DNA of 64,000 nucleotides from Thermogemmatispora sp042408735. GTDB taxonomy: Bacteria; Chloroflexota; Ktedonobacteria; Ktedonobacterales; Ktedonobacteraceae. The translations under genes and the position numbers were made by a program. Under the pieces are notes generated by a model. The model was given only the letters and a program-made list of their open reading frames with translations, did not search any database and had not been told where the DNA came from. Below, piece after piece: positions 8,636 through 17,823 of this stretch (position 1 is the stretch's first letter; every line of letters begins with the position of its first letter). The stretch lies in contig NZ_JBHOQV010000070.1 in NCBI RefSeq assembly GCF_042408735.1, forward strand, positions 15,635 to 79,634. Reading direction: 5' to 3'.

Positions 8636-9625
8636 ATGATGACGGCGCGTCCGATGACGATGATTGAAGCGCTCAACAATGCCCTGGCGCTCGAGCTGGA
8701 GCGCGACGAGCGCGTGGTCCTGCTCGGTCAGGATATCGGCCTCAATGGCGGAGTCTTCCGCGTGACCGATCAGCTGCAGCGCCGCTTTGGCGAGCGGCGC
8801 GTTTTCGATACGCCGCTGGCGGAGTCAGCTATCATCGGAACCTCGGTCGGGATGGCGGTCTATGGCCTGCGCCCGATCGCCGAGATCCAATTTGCTGGCT
8901 TCCTCTTTCTATGTATGAGCCAGCTTGTGACCCAGGCGGCACGCATGCGCTTCCGCAGCGGGGGAGCCTTTACCTGCCCTCTGGTCGTACGCTCACCCTA
9001 TGGCGGCGGGGTGCGCACACCCGAGCTGCATTCCGATAGTCTGGAAGGGGTCTTCTTGCAGACCCCCGGCCTGAAGGTGGTCATCCCCTCCAATCCGTAC
9101 GATGCTAAGGGCCTCCTGGCCGCCGCCGTGGCCGATCCCGATCCGGTGCTTTTTTTGGAGAATATTAAACTCTACCGTTCTTTCCGGCAGGAGACGCCGG
9201 AAGAGTATTATACAGTGCCGCTGGGAAAGGCCAAGACGGTGCAGGCCGGCGAGGATGTCAGCGTCTTCGCCTACGGGGCGATGGTGCCGGTGGCGCTGGA
9301 GGCGGCCCGCCAGGCGCAGCAGGAGCTGGGGATCAGCGTCGAGGTGATCGATCTGCGTACGGTCTGGCCGCTGGATGAGGAGGCTATTGTCTCCTCGGTC
9401 GAAAAGACGGGGCGGGCTGTGGTCGTGCATGAGGCGCCGCGCGCCGGCGGCATCGGGGCTGAGGTGACGGCGCTCATCAATGAGCGTTGCCTCTATTCGC
9501 TGCTGAAGCCGGTGGCGCGTGTAACTGGCTACGATACGCCCTATCCGGTCCCCGGTGTGGAGGACTATTATCTGCCGACACCAGCGAAGGTGCTGGCTGC
9601 CCTGCGCCAGGTGATGGAACCCTGA
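8636..9625 (+). CDS. pdhB: 2-oxoacid (pyruvate) dehydrogenase E1 component, beta subunit
   Basis: The 329-aa beta subunit pairs with PdhA in an alpha2beta2 E1. Family marks include GQDIGLNGGVFRVT, FDTPLAESAIIG, the RSPYGGG loop, and the C-terminal transketolase domain with VIDLRTVWPLDEE and VVVHEAPRAGGIGAE. I start at the ATG at 8636, preceded by GGGGAGGTGAGG; a longer frame from 8552 overlaps pdhA and is not conserved-looking. E2 follows after about 210 nt. Confidence 0.93.
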   Translation: MMTARPMTMIEALNNALALELERDERVVLLGQDIGLNGGVFRVTDQLQRRFGERRVFDTPLAESAIIGTSVGMAVYGLRPIAEIQFAGFLFLCMSQLVTQAARMRFRSGGAFTCPLVVRSPYGGGVRTPELHSDSLEGVFLQTPGLKVVIPSNPYDAKGLLAAAVADPDPVLFLENIKLYRSFRQETPEEYYTVPLGKAKTVQAGEDVSVFAYGAMVPVALEAARQAQQELGISVEVIDLRTVWPLDEEAIVSSVEKTGRAVVVHEAPRAGGIGAEVTALINERCLYSLLKPVARVTGYDTPYPVPGVEDYYLPTPAKVLAALRQVMEP

Positions 9626-9836
9626 GTCGGCGGCCAGAGCGCTTCCTGCGGCTGCCAGAGCCAGAGAACGCACTCCCGGCGTCAGAGGCTCTTGCTCGCA
9701 GGATTGCTGCAAAAGAAGCAGAGGAAGATAAAAGAGGAGACGCGGGCCACGGGCCAGCGGGCGGGCCGATGATGATGACGGCCGCCCTGGTTGGCCGTGC
9801 GCACTGAAGCCAGGCCCGCGTTGGAAGAGGTTCGTT

Positions 9837-11150
9837 ATGGTCGAGTTCAGATTGCCCGATCTGGGCGAGGGTATGGAGGAAGCGGAGATTCGCCGCTGGC
9901 TGGTGCGCGTCGGTGAGCGCGTGACGGCCTATCAGGCGATCGCAGAGGTGGAGACCGATAAAGCTGTCACAGAGATTACGTCGCCGGTGACGGGCCGCGT
10001 GGCCGAGATTCGCGTCGGCGAGGGGACGATTGCGCGCAAGGGCCAGGTGCTGGTGGTCTTCGAGGAGGAAGCTGCCAGGCCGGAGGGAGAACGAGCAGCG
10101 GCGGCCAGGGAGGTAGCGCAGGCCGGGGCCGGTGTCGCCACGGCGGTGGTCACTGGTTCCAGCTCGGCCAGTGGTGGGCGGCGCCGTGTGCTGGCGGCCC
10201 CCGCTGTGCGCAAGCTGGCCTTTGAGCTGGGAGTCGATCTGGAGCAGGTACCTCCGTCGACACCCGAGGGGCGGGTGACGCTGGCCGATGTGCGGGCCTT
10301 TGCCGAGCGCCAGCGGAACCGCCAGGAGGCCCCGGTGACCCCGGCGGCCGGTGCCCCCGAGGCGGTCTCGGCCCCAACGACGGCGGCCACTGCAACCGCC
10401 GACGGCGCGCAACCAGCAGCGACCTCAGTTCCCGCAGCTCCGACGGCGGAGGAGGAGCGCCAGCCGCTGACGGGACTGCGTCGGCGCATTGCCGAGCGCA
10501 TGGAACGCTCCTGGCGCACCATTCCCCATGCTACAGCCTTCGATGAGGCCGATGGGGGAGGCCTGGTGGCCTTGCGCGAGGCCCTCTTACCCGTGGCTGA
10601 GCGGCGCGGGCTGCGCCTCACCTATCTTCCCATTCTGGTCAAGCTGCTCATTCCCGTCCTCAAGGAATTTCCCATCTTCAATGCCAGCCTCGATGAGGAG
10701 CGGCGCGAGATCGTCTACAAGCGTGTCTATCACATTGGTATCGCTACCGCTTCGCCAGAAGGGCTGCTGGTGCCCGTGCTGCGCCACGCTGATCGGCTCA
10801 GCCTGGCGCAGATCGCTAGCGAGCTGGAGCGTCTCATCGAGGGTGGGCGCCGGCGCACGCTGCCTCTGTCGGAGCTGACGGGCAGCACCTTTACCCTCAA
10901 CAATGTGGGAAGCTTCGGCGGTAGCTCTGGAACCCCCATTATCAACTATCCCGAGGCGGCCATTCTGGCCGTGGGCCGGCTCCAGGAGAAGGCGGTGGTT
11001 CGCGGTGGGTCCCTGGTAGCGCGCCCGGTCCTGCCCCTGGCTCTCTCCTTCGATCATCGGCTTATCGATGGGGCTCAGGCAGGAGCGTTCCTGGCGCGCT
11101 TCAAGGAGCTGGTTGAGAATCCGCAGCAATTGCTGCTCGATATGGTCTGA
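9837..11150 (+). CDS. pdhC: Dihydrolipoamide acyltransferase (E2)
   Basis: The 437-aa E2 core carries one lipoyl domain (2-78) with the lipoylated lysine K42 in ETDKAV, an Ala/Pro/Thr-rich linker, a peripheral subunit-binding domain (about 115-157, APAVRKLAFELGV...VTLADV), a second flexible linker, and the acyltransferase domain from about 205 to the end. The catalytic SFDHRLIDGAQAG is near residue 403-411. It takes the acyl group from E1 and makes acyl-CoA. A GGAAGAGG site precedes the ATG. The single lipoyl domain is as in Gram-positive and Thermus PDH and in BCKDH, so substrate is not settled. Confidence 0.95.
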   Translation: MVEFRLPDLGEGMEEAEIRRWLVRVGERVTAYQAIAEVETDKAVTEITSPVTGRVAEIRVGEGTIARKGQVLVVFEEEAARPEGERAAAAREVAQAGAGVATAVVTGSSSASGGRRRVLAAPAVRKLAFELGVDLEQVPPSTPEGRVTLADVRAFAERQRNRQEAPVTPAAGAPEAVSAPTTAATATADGAQPAATSVPAAPTAEEERQPLTGLRRRIAERMERSWRTIPHATAFDEADGGGLVALREALLPVAERRGLRLTYLPILVKLLIPVLKEFPIFNASLDEERREIVYKRVYHIGIATASPEGLLVPVLRHADRLSLAQIASELERLIEGGRRRTLPLSELTGSTFTLNNVGSFGGSSGTPIINYPEAAILAVGRLQEKAVVRGGSLVARPVLPLALSFDHRLIDGAQAGAFLARFKELVENPQQLLLDMV

Positions 11151-11299
11151 TGTGAGTACCTGAGACTTCAAACAAAAAACTGAGACACTGACTCATGGTC
11201 CTGGCAGGAGGGCGCTTCGCCGGCGCAGAGCGAGGCGAGGAAGCCTGGCCTGGCTGGCTCTGGTCCTCCTGCGGCCAGCGTGTCGGAAGGAGGCCGACC

Positions 11300-11641
11300 G
11301 TGGCAACTGCCGAAGAGATTATTAAGGCCGTCGCCTTTCTGGTCAAGCAAGAGGGCAAGGAGGTTTTTAGCCGCGAGGATATTCGCCGCCAGCTCGGGAT
11401 TGACCGCCCGACCTGGGAGCGCAGCTATACCGGAATCTTCCAGATGATGCGCTCGGACGGCGTTTCGAAGATCAAGTATGGGACGGCACGCCCGCGCCGG
11501 ATCGATCAGGCCAGCCATCCCTTGAAGGTTGGGCCACGCTTCAAGGACGTCTTTCGCCGCGTCGAACATGGGCGGCATACCCTGACCGAGTATGGCTGGC
11601 GCCTCATCGATGAGGTTCTGGCCGAAGAGCGCTCTGGCTGA
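11300..11641 (+). CDS. Small winged-helix-like hypothetical protein in the PDH operon
   Basis: This 113-aa protein has no family I can name. A GTG start at 11300 is preceded by GGAAGGAGG, so I prefer it to an upstream ATG at 11195. The first 70 residues look like a winged-helix fold: a helix around AEEIIKAVAFLVKQEG, then FSREDIRRQLGI as a helix-turn-helix, then a basic stretch with Ser/Gly. It lies between E2 and E3 on the same strand, suggesting a role tied to the complex, for example an operon regulator. That is inference. Confidence 0.75.
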   Translation: MATAEEIIKAVAFLVKQEGKEVFSREDIRRQLGIDRPTWERSYTGIFQMMRSDGVSKIKYGTARPRRIDQASHPLKVGPRFKDVFRRVEHGRHTLTEYGWRLIDEVLAEERSG

Positions 11642-11817
11642 TCTCGGAGGAAGAGGAGACGCGCCGGGGGAGCGGGAGGGGGAAGCCGCGGGACCTCGGC
11701 CAAGGGAATGGCCTGCGGTCCGCGCTGCCTTCCTCCTGGCCGCCGCTCGGGCGCGTCTCCATCAGGCAAATAGCAAAGAGCTACTTGCAGAAGACGTGAG
11801 AGAAGGAAGAAACATCT

Positions 11818-13188
11818 ATGGTTGTCGGCGATGTGACCACCGCGGTCGATGTCCTGATCCTTGGTGGGGGGCCGGCGGGCTACGTGGCGGCCATTCGTGC
11901 CGCGCAGTTGGGGCGTCAGGTAACCCTGGTTGATCCCGAGCCGCCCGGAGGAACCTGCTTGCATCGGGGCTGCATCCCCCTGAAGGCTTTGCTGAGTGCC
12001 AGCGAGCGCTACGCTGAGCTGCACAGCCAGGGTCTGGCGTCGCTGGGCATCAGGGCGGCAGAGATAAGCTTCGATTGGGGCCGCCTGCAAGCCTGGAAAG
12101 CCAGCATCGTGGCGCGCCTGGCCGAGGGCGTGCGGCGCTTGCTGGCAGGCAATCGCGTTCAGTACGTGGCGGGACGGGCCTGGTTTCTTGGTCCCCAGGA
12201 GGTGCGCGTCGAGAGCGAACAGGGGGAGCGCTTCAAGTTCGAGCACTGTCTGATCGCTGTCGGCGCGGAGATGGTACCGCCGCCTGGGTTGGATTACGAT
12301 GGGCGCTCCGTGTTGACGCCCGAACAGGCCCTCAGTCTGGCGGAGCTGCCAGAGAGCCTGACGGTGGCCGGAGCCGATTATCTGGCCCTGGAGCTGGCGA
12401 CGCTCTTCGCGCGCCTGGGAGTGCGCGTGCAGCTCTGCTTGCCAGGTGACGAGCTGCTGCCGGGTGTGGAGACCTCAGCCTTGCGCCTGCTGCAAACCGG
12501 TCTGCGCCAGCTTGGCGTGCAGGTGATCAGCCAGAGGCCAGCTACCCAGGTGGAGGCGCGCCCGCTCGTGGCCTGCGGAGAGCTGCGTCCGCGGACGACA
12601 GGGCTGCAGTTGGAGGCGGCGGGTGTGCAGACGGATGAGCGCGGAGCCGTGCAGGTGTCGCCTTCGCTTCAGAGCAGTGCCCCGCGCATCTATGCCGCGG
12701 GCGATTGCACGGGCGGGCCTCCTCTGGCGAGCGTGGCCATCAAGCAGGGGAAGGTGGCCGCCGAGGCGCTCTGCGGGCGACGCGTCCGGTTTGCTCCTCT
12801 GGTGCTGCCGCGCGTGGTCTTGTCGTCGCCGGAATTGGCCTGCGTCGGCTATTCGGCGCAAGAGGCCCAACGAGCCGGCTACCAGGTTAAGACGGGACGC
12901 TTCCCCCTGGGTGCCAATGGGCGGGCCTTGATGCTCGGGGGCGAAACGGGAATGGCCCTGGTGGTGGCCAATGCCGAGGATGAGAGCGTTCTGGGTATGA
13001 CGGTGGTGGGACCGCGAGCCGGCGAGTTGATCGCTATGGGGGGGCTGGCCATCGAGATGGGCGCCACCTTGACCGATCTGGCGGAGCTGCTCTACGCCCA
13101 TCCATCGCTGGCCGAGTGCTGGCTGGAGAGCGCCGAGGGGGCGCTCGGCCAGGCCATCCATGTGCTGGGACGTGCCACGGCTGGCTGA
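11818..13188 (+). CDS. lpdA: Dihydrolipoyl dehydrogenase (E3)
   Basis: The 456-aa FAD disulfide oxidoreductase reoxidises dihydrolipoyl-E2 with NAD+. It has the FAD site GGGPAGYVAAIRAAQLG near residue 17-33, the redox-active disulfide in GGTCLHRGCIP (about 44-55, with His where most E3s have Asn), the second FAD motif with IYAAGDCTG, and the C-terminal active-site His in HPSLAE (near 427). The NAD-binding segment (about 170-205) is less canonical: the expected GGGxxG reads VAGADYLALELA, so the nucleotide-binding glycines are weakened. It is the last gene of the PDH cluster; AAGGAAG precedes the ATG. Confidence 0.9.
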   Translation: MVVGDVTTAVDVLILGGGPAGYVAAIRAAQLGRQVTLVDPEPPGGTCLHRGCIPLKALLSASERYAELHSQGLASLGIRAAEISFDWGRLQAWKASIVARLAEGVRRLLAGNRVQYVAGRAWFLGPQEVRVESEQGERFKFEHCLIAVGAEMVPPPGLDYDGRSVLTPEQALSLAELPESLTVAGADYLALELATLFARLGVRVQLCLPGDELLPGVETSALRLLQTGLRQLGVQVISQRPATQVEARPLVACGELRPRTTGLQLEAAGVQTDERGAVQVSPSLQSSAPRIYAAGDCTGGPPLASVAIKQGKVAAEALCGRRVRFAPLVLPRVVLSSPELACVGYSAQEAQRAGYQVKTGRFPLGANGRALMLGGETGMALVVANAEDESVLGMTVVGPRAGELIAMGGLAIEMGATLTDLAELLYAHPSLAECWLESAEGALGQAIHVLGRATAG

Positions 13189-13359
13189 GCGGGCCGCCGG
13201 GTCGACCTGCGCTCAGCCAACGGGCCTGCCAGCCTGTCTGACCGTCCGGCTGCTGCGCCGCTACAAGGCTCTCGCAGACCCCTCGCCTGTCAGAGGACGA
13301 GGGGAGGAAGGCGCGCGAGAGGGAGCGCCCGGGTGCTCGTTGTGGCAGCTCAGCCTCGA

Positions 13360-13890
13360 TTAGTGGGCCGCGGCGGAGCGCCCCGACCCAAGCTTACCGC
13401 CAAGGATGCCGCAGATGAGGGCGAGCAGAAAGGAGAGCAGGTTGATAAAGATCAGGACGATGTAGAAGTCAAGGAGTTGACTGCTGGGCATGGAGGCGGC
13501 CCCTGTTCCCTCGTCGATGAGCGGCGACCGCGTGGCTGGCAGCATGGAGACGATGGTGATGATCAGCCAGACGCCGGTGCCCACGGTGGTCAGCAGGGCG
13601 GCGGTGCAGCCGGTTGTTCCCCCGACAGTGTACCCATCGTCGCGCACCCCCGTACAGCGCGCGATGATGCTCGCCAATAGCAAGGCCAGGCTACCGGGCA
13701 GCCCGAGCCAGAGGCCCAGCAGCATCAGCAGCCTGAGCTGCGGCGCCCACGTTAACCCGAGTTGGTCAAAGAAGAGCGCAAAGAGTAGCAGAAACTGGCC
13801 CGCTGCGACAATCGTCCCTCCCAACAGGCCAATGGTCAGTGGCAGGCGTTCACTCAGCGTCGGCTCACAGTGCAGCGATGTGTGTTGCAT
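13360..13890 (-). CDS. Small multi-pass membrane protein, unknown function
   Basis: The 176-aa product has about four hydrophobic segments (roughly 18-42, 50-72, 92-115, 140-165) and a short polar C-terminus. It resembles no family I recognise. It is convergent with lpdA, with 170 nt between stops, so it is a separate unit. The start is the first ATG, with a GGGGGG stretch as a weak ribosome site. Confidence 0.7.
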   Translation of the reverse strand: MQHTSLHCEPTLSERLPLTIGLLGGTIVAAGQFLLLFALFFDQLGLTWAPQLRLLMLLGLWLGLPGSLALLLASIIARCTGVRDDGYTVGGTTGCTAALLTTVGTGVWLIITIVSMLPATRSPLIDEGTGAASMPSSQLLDFYIVLIFINLLSFLLALICGILGGKLGSGRSAAAH

Positions 13891-14410
13891 ACTGCCCCCC
13901 GCCTGGGTTTGGCTGAACCAGGTCTCTCAGTTTCTCTATCCGTCTGCTTGTCTCTCCTGTGATATGGTACGTCTTGCGGGTAGAAGAGTTCTCGGCCAGG
14001 ATTCCTGGATGTGCCGCTATTGTGACCTTGATCTGAACCGTTCTTGCCTCTAAGGCACTGCGCAGAAGTTATGCTCCTCTTCTATTTATGTATCCTTTTA
14101 TGAAAATTTGCAAGACCATAGACAAAAGGGGGGTGAAGAAGAAAGTATACCGCTCGCTTCGTTGCTGGCGTTGATGTCACTTGAGTGTGACAGGTTGTTT
14201 CTTTTCTTGTGTACGTGACCGAGAGTGATTCGTCGCTACTTCTGACGTTCTACCGTTATGCGTGGCATTGCCGGGACGGTGGGCCGCCCTGGTTGCAATT
14301 GTCGGCGGTGGCTGGGCTGCCCATGAAAGACCCTCTCCTGGTTAGGACTCTCCCCGGTGAGCAACGCTCTCTTTCTGACAAGTAAGAGAGATAAAGGAGG
14401 GTTGAAGATC
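13891..14410. other. Divergent intergenic region
   Basis: This 520-nt region separates two divergent membrane-protein genes and must hold both promoters. It is A/T-richer around 14060-14200. I see no gene, RNA or long repeat. Confidence 0.5.
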
Positions 14411-15121
14411 ATGGCCGGTCTGGCCAATCTGATGAGGGCGCTGCTGCGCCTGCTCTGGTTCTTGCTCTCGACGCGCGTGGGCAACCTGGTGGCGGCCTGT
14501 GGGCTGCTGGTCGGCGGGCTGATCTGGGGCCTGACCTCGCATCAGGTCCACTACGAGGCCGCTCCTCCGATTACCTCCTTCGTGGTCTATTCCTCCCAGG
14601 AGGAGGGCTACGATTACGTGCGCATCAATGGCGGGATACTCTTCTTCATCATCAGGGAGAGCGATTTTTCGCCCTACCCCGGTCGGGTCTTCGAACAAAT
14701 GCAGCCCTCGCTCCGCTCGCTGGTCTACGAGAGCGATTCGCCGCAGGCCGTGGAGCTGGACTTAGACAATGGGCAGCACGTGAGCGGCAGTGGTTACCCT
14801 GTGGTGGCCTTTACGGTGGTGACGGAGACTGGCCAGGTCTCGGCCTTTACAACCGCGGGCTACCGTGCCCATCCTCACGGGTTTTACGATGATCACTGGC
14901 GTCTGGCGACCTGGCTGCTGCTGGCAGGCTTGGCCTTCCTGATCTGGGTCGTGCTGGGGCCATTGGTCCTGGATCTCTGGCGGCTGCGTCGGAGCCTGGA
15001 ACCAGGCTATGAGTCGTTCTCGACCCGGCGTGCCTATCGCTTGCTGGGCCGTCCGCTGAGAAACTCCTGGTGGGGACCGAAAAGGCCGCGTGAGATCGAT
15101 CCGCGCGATCTGACGCGCTAA
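14411..15121 (+). CDS. Two-TM membrane protein, unknown function
   Basis: The 236-aa protein has a hydrophobic helix at about 25-46 and another at about 168-192. Between them are some 120 residues, probably outside, and a basic tail follows. The external part (VVYSSQEEGYDYVRINGG, later QHVSGSGYPVVAFTVV) looks beta-rich. I start at the ATG at 14411 because AAAGGAGGG lies about 10 nt before it; GTG at 14357 gives an unlikely extension. No family is recognised. Confidence 0.75.
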   Translation: MAGLANLMRALLRLLWFLLSTRVGNLVAACGLLVGGLIWGLTSHQVHYEAAPPITSFVVYSSQEEGYDYVRINGGILFFIIRESDFSPYPGRVFEQMQPSLRSLVYESDSPQAVELDLDNGQHVSGSGYPVVAFTVVTETGQVSAFTTAGYRAHPHGFYDDHWRLATWLLLAGLAFLIWVVLGPLVLDLWRLRRSLEPGYESFSTRRAYRLLGRPLRNSWWGPKRPREIDPRDLTR

Positions 15122-16001
15122 GCTGCTGGGCGGCCGCTCAGGCCGCCTGTGCCTGCCCGCTAGCGGGGGGAGGGGACAAGTGGCTTCTCCTCATGCTGAA
15201 TGTTCCTGCCGGCCGACGATGGTCTTGGCCGCTCCAGGCCAGGAGCTGCCCGCCCGCTGGCCGCTCCGCCGAGATAGGAGGCGACGGACATTCCTCCTTT
15301 CAGAGGCCGGCTCTGGGCGGAGGAGAGGTCAGCCATGCCTGCCCAGGCTGGTCTGGCCTCCCGCCCTATCCCTCCCGCTCGGGGCCACGGCCGCCACACA
15401 GGCAGGCAGTCTTCTCAGCGACGGCTGACACCTTGCTCAACCGGTGCAAGCGCCCTGACCGGTAAGACGCCAGCGCTGTGGGGCCTGGCCGGCCTTCTTC
15501 CCCAGCCTGGCGCTCATCTCATCGCTCGTCCTGATGCTTGCCAGAGCGGAAGGCCATGCTGCCTGGCTTCCCAGCACGTTTTCTGGCTCAACGAATCCCA
15601 AGAGAGCCTGTGGACTCTGGTCGAGACCCCGGCAGCCCTCACGAGCCGCTATTGCTTGGGCGCTTCGCTTCCCCTATGGCCTGTCCCGGGCGGCATTTTT
15701 CGGCCAGGCGGCGCGAGAGGCTGGATAGGCCGGCCCGACCCTGTTGCAGAGGCCGCGAGGGAGAAGACATGACACCTGCGAGCTGCGAGCTACCTGGACG
15801 CGGACAACCTGGCCTCTCTTCAGATAGAGGCTTGCCTGCATGGGGCTGGCAGCAGGCTGACAGACTGGCCGCAGTGGCAGGGCCGAGCGCCCTGGCTTGC
15901 GCCGGGCTGGGCTGACCAGAGCATGCAAGAAGAGCGAGCGGGAAGGTCCCAACTCGCTCTTCGCTAGTGAAGCAGGGGTCAGTCTTGGATTGGAGGACGG
16001 T
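15122..16001. other. Gene-free region
   Basis: About 880 nt of GC-rich sequence. Several open frames exist but have low-complexity, Arg/Pro/Ala-rich translations typical of non-coding high-GC DNA and no ribosome sites. Apart from a hairpin near 15929-15962 I see nothing in it. Confidence 0.6.
15929..15962 (-). terminator. Candidate terminator after ilvD
   Basis: A perfect 10-bp stem (15929-15938 with 15953-15962) has an inner GGGA/TCCC stem in the loop and lies about 40 nt past the ilvD stop. Only UU follows in the ilvD direction, so the U tract is weak. Confidence 0.45.
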
Positions 16002-17699
16002 TCAGGCCGAGGGACTGGCCTGGGGTGGGCGGGTAATCGCTCCCTCGGAAGCCGAAGAGACCAGGGCCGCGTACTTGGCAAAGACACCGCTGGTATACCG
16101 CGGCGTTGGTGGCTGCCATTGAGCCAGGCGGGCGGCGATCTCCTCGGCGGACAGTTCGACGCTCACCGTGCGTTTTTCGACATCGATGACGATTGTATCG
16201 CCGTCGCGCAGGGCAGCCAGCGGGCCGCCCACCGCTGCCTCGGGGGCGATATGGCCAACCATCAGCCCGCGCGTCGCCCCGCTGAAGCGGCCATCGGTCA
16301 GGAGGGCCACCGTCTCTCCCAGGCCCTCGCCCACGATGGCGCTGGTCACGCCGAGCATCTCGCGCATCCCTGGTCCGCCGCGCGGTCCCTCGTAGCGAAT
16401 CACCACCACATCGCCTGGCTGAATTTGGCGCCCGATCACTGCCTGCATCGCATCCTCCTCGCGGTCGAAGACGCGGGCCGGACCGCGATGATAGAGGCGC
16501 TCATGGCCAGCGATCTTTACCACACAGCCCTCAGGGGCCAGGTTGCCCTTGAGAATCACCAGGCCGCCATTCGGCTTAATGGGGTTCTCCACTGTGCGCA
16601 CCACATCCTGACCTGGCGTCTCCTGGGCCTGGGCGGCCTCCTCGCCGATTGTGCGGCCGGTGGGCGTCAACTGGTCGCCGTGCATCAGGCCGGCCTCGAT
16701 CAGGCGTTTGGCCAGCAAGGGGGTGCCGCCGGCGCGGTCCAGATCCAGGGCCACGTAGCGCCCGCCCGGCTTCAGGCTGGCGATCAGCGGCGTACGACGG
16801 CTAATAGCATCGAAATCATCGATCGTCAGGGGGATGCCGGCCTCGCGGGCCAGGGCCAGCAGATGCAGCACGGCGTTGGTCGAGCCGCCCGAAGCCGCTA
16901 CGCCGGCGATGGCGTTCTCGAACGATTGGCGGGTCAAAATATCGCGCGGGGTCAGGCCGCGCTGGAGCATATCCACCACCAGGCGCCCGCAGCGCTCAGC
17001 CACCTCATCCTTGCGCGGATCGGTGGCCCCGACGCTGGCTGTCCCCAGGGGAGAGAGGCCCAGAAATTCGAGGGCCATCGCCATCGTGTTGGCGGTATAC
17101 TGGCCGCCGCAAGCCCCGGGGCCGGGACAGGCCACGTTTTCCAGCTCGTGTAGATCGCTCTCGCTCATTCGACCGGCGGCGGTGGCCCCGATGGCCTCGA
17201 AGACATCCAGAATCGTCACGTCCTGGCCGCGGAACTTTCCGGGCGCGATTGAGCCTCCATAGAGGACGAGACCGGGCACATTCAAGCGGATCAGAGCCAT
17301 CGCTGTTCCGGGCAGCGTCTTATCGCAGGCCGCCAGCGCGATGACCGCATCGAACATCTGGCCCTGGCTGACCAGCTCGATCGAGTCCGCGATCACCTCG
17401 CGGCTAATCAGCGAGGCTTTCATGCCCTCGGTGCCCATCGAGATGCCATCGCTGACCGCGATGGTGTTGAACTCCATCGGCGTGCCGCCGGCGGCGCGGA
17501 TGCCCGCCTTGACCCGCTCGGCCAGGCGGCGCAGATGGAAATTGCAGGGCATCGTCTCAATCCAGGTATTGGCCACGCCGATCAGGGGACGCTGCAGGTC
17601 CTCATCGCGGAAGCCGATGGCCTTGAGCATAGCGCGGGCGGCAGCCCGCTCGCGCCCATCGATCAGCACCCGACTGCGGTGCCGGGGATCAAAAGCCAT
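16002..17699 (-). CDS. ilvD: Dihydroxy-acid dehydratase
   Basis: IlvD dehydrates 2,3-dihydroxy-3-methyl(butanoate/pentanoate) to the 2-oxoacids in valine and isoleucine synthesis; these feed leucine as well. The 565-aa protein has the iron-sulfur cysteines in AACDKTLPG and in VACPGPGACGG, and the C-terminal RFSGATRGLMVGHIAPEA. I choose the ATG at 17699: GGAGGC stands 7 nt before it, and family proteins begin in this region. A frame extends to 17822 but that part is leader. A TATAAT -10 box lies at 17730-17735. The promoter and first codons of this gene are duplicated at 19069-19180. Confidence 0.96.
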   Translation of the reverse strand: MAFDPRHRSRVLIDGRERAAARAMLKAIGFRDEDLQRPLIGVANTWIETMPCNFHLRRLAERVKAGIRAAGGTPMEFNTIAVSDGISMGTEGMKASLISREVIADSIELVSQGQMFDAVIALAACDKTLPGTAMALIRLNVPGLVLYGGSIAPGKFRGQDVTILDVFEAIGATAAGRMSESDLHELENVACPGPGACGGQYTANTMAMALEFLGLSPLGTASVGATDPRKDEVAERCGRLVVDMLQRGLTPRDILTRQSFENAIAGVAASGGSTNAVLHLLALAREAGIPLTIDDFDAISRRTPLIASLKPGGRYVALDLDRAGGTPLLAKRLIEAGLMHGDQLTPTGRTIGEEAAQAQETPGQDVVRTVENPIKPNGGLVILKGNLAPEGCVVKIAGHERLYHRGPARVFDREEDAMQAVIGRQIQPGDVVVIRYEGPRGGPGMREMLGVTSAIVGEGLGETVALLTDGRFSGATRGLMVGHIAPEAAVGGPLAALRDGDTIVIDVEKRTVSVELSAEEIAARLAQWQPPTPRYTSGVFAKYAALVSSASEGAITRPPQASPSA

Positions 17700-17729
17700 A
17701 TGAGATGCCTCCATCGATATACTGCCTGT

Positions 17730-17735
17730 ATTATA
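17730..17735 (-). promoter_or_regulatory. -10 box (TATAAT) of ilvD
   Basis: Perfect TATAAT on the minus strand, about 30 nt before the ilvD ATG. The same hexamer at the same relative place stands before the mannosyltransferase ORF, inside the duplicated segment. No good -35 box is seen. Confidence 0.55.
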
Positions 17736-17823
17736 TCCGATAGCGGAACGCCTTGCGTGCGCCGGCTGGTTTCCGCCGATGAGCGCTCTGTTGACCAGCA
17801 CCAGCACAATGGCGCTGGCCACA

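Noticed and set aside
15335..15915. Several plus-strand frames between 15.3 and 15.9 kb
   Set aside because: Mutually overlapping, no start signals, no recognisable domains.
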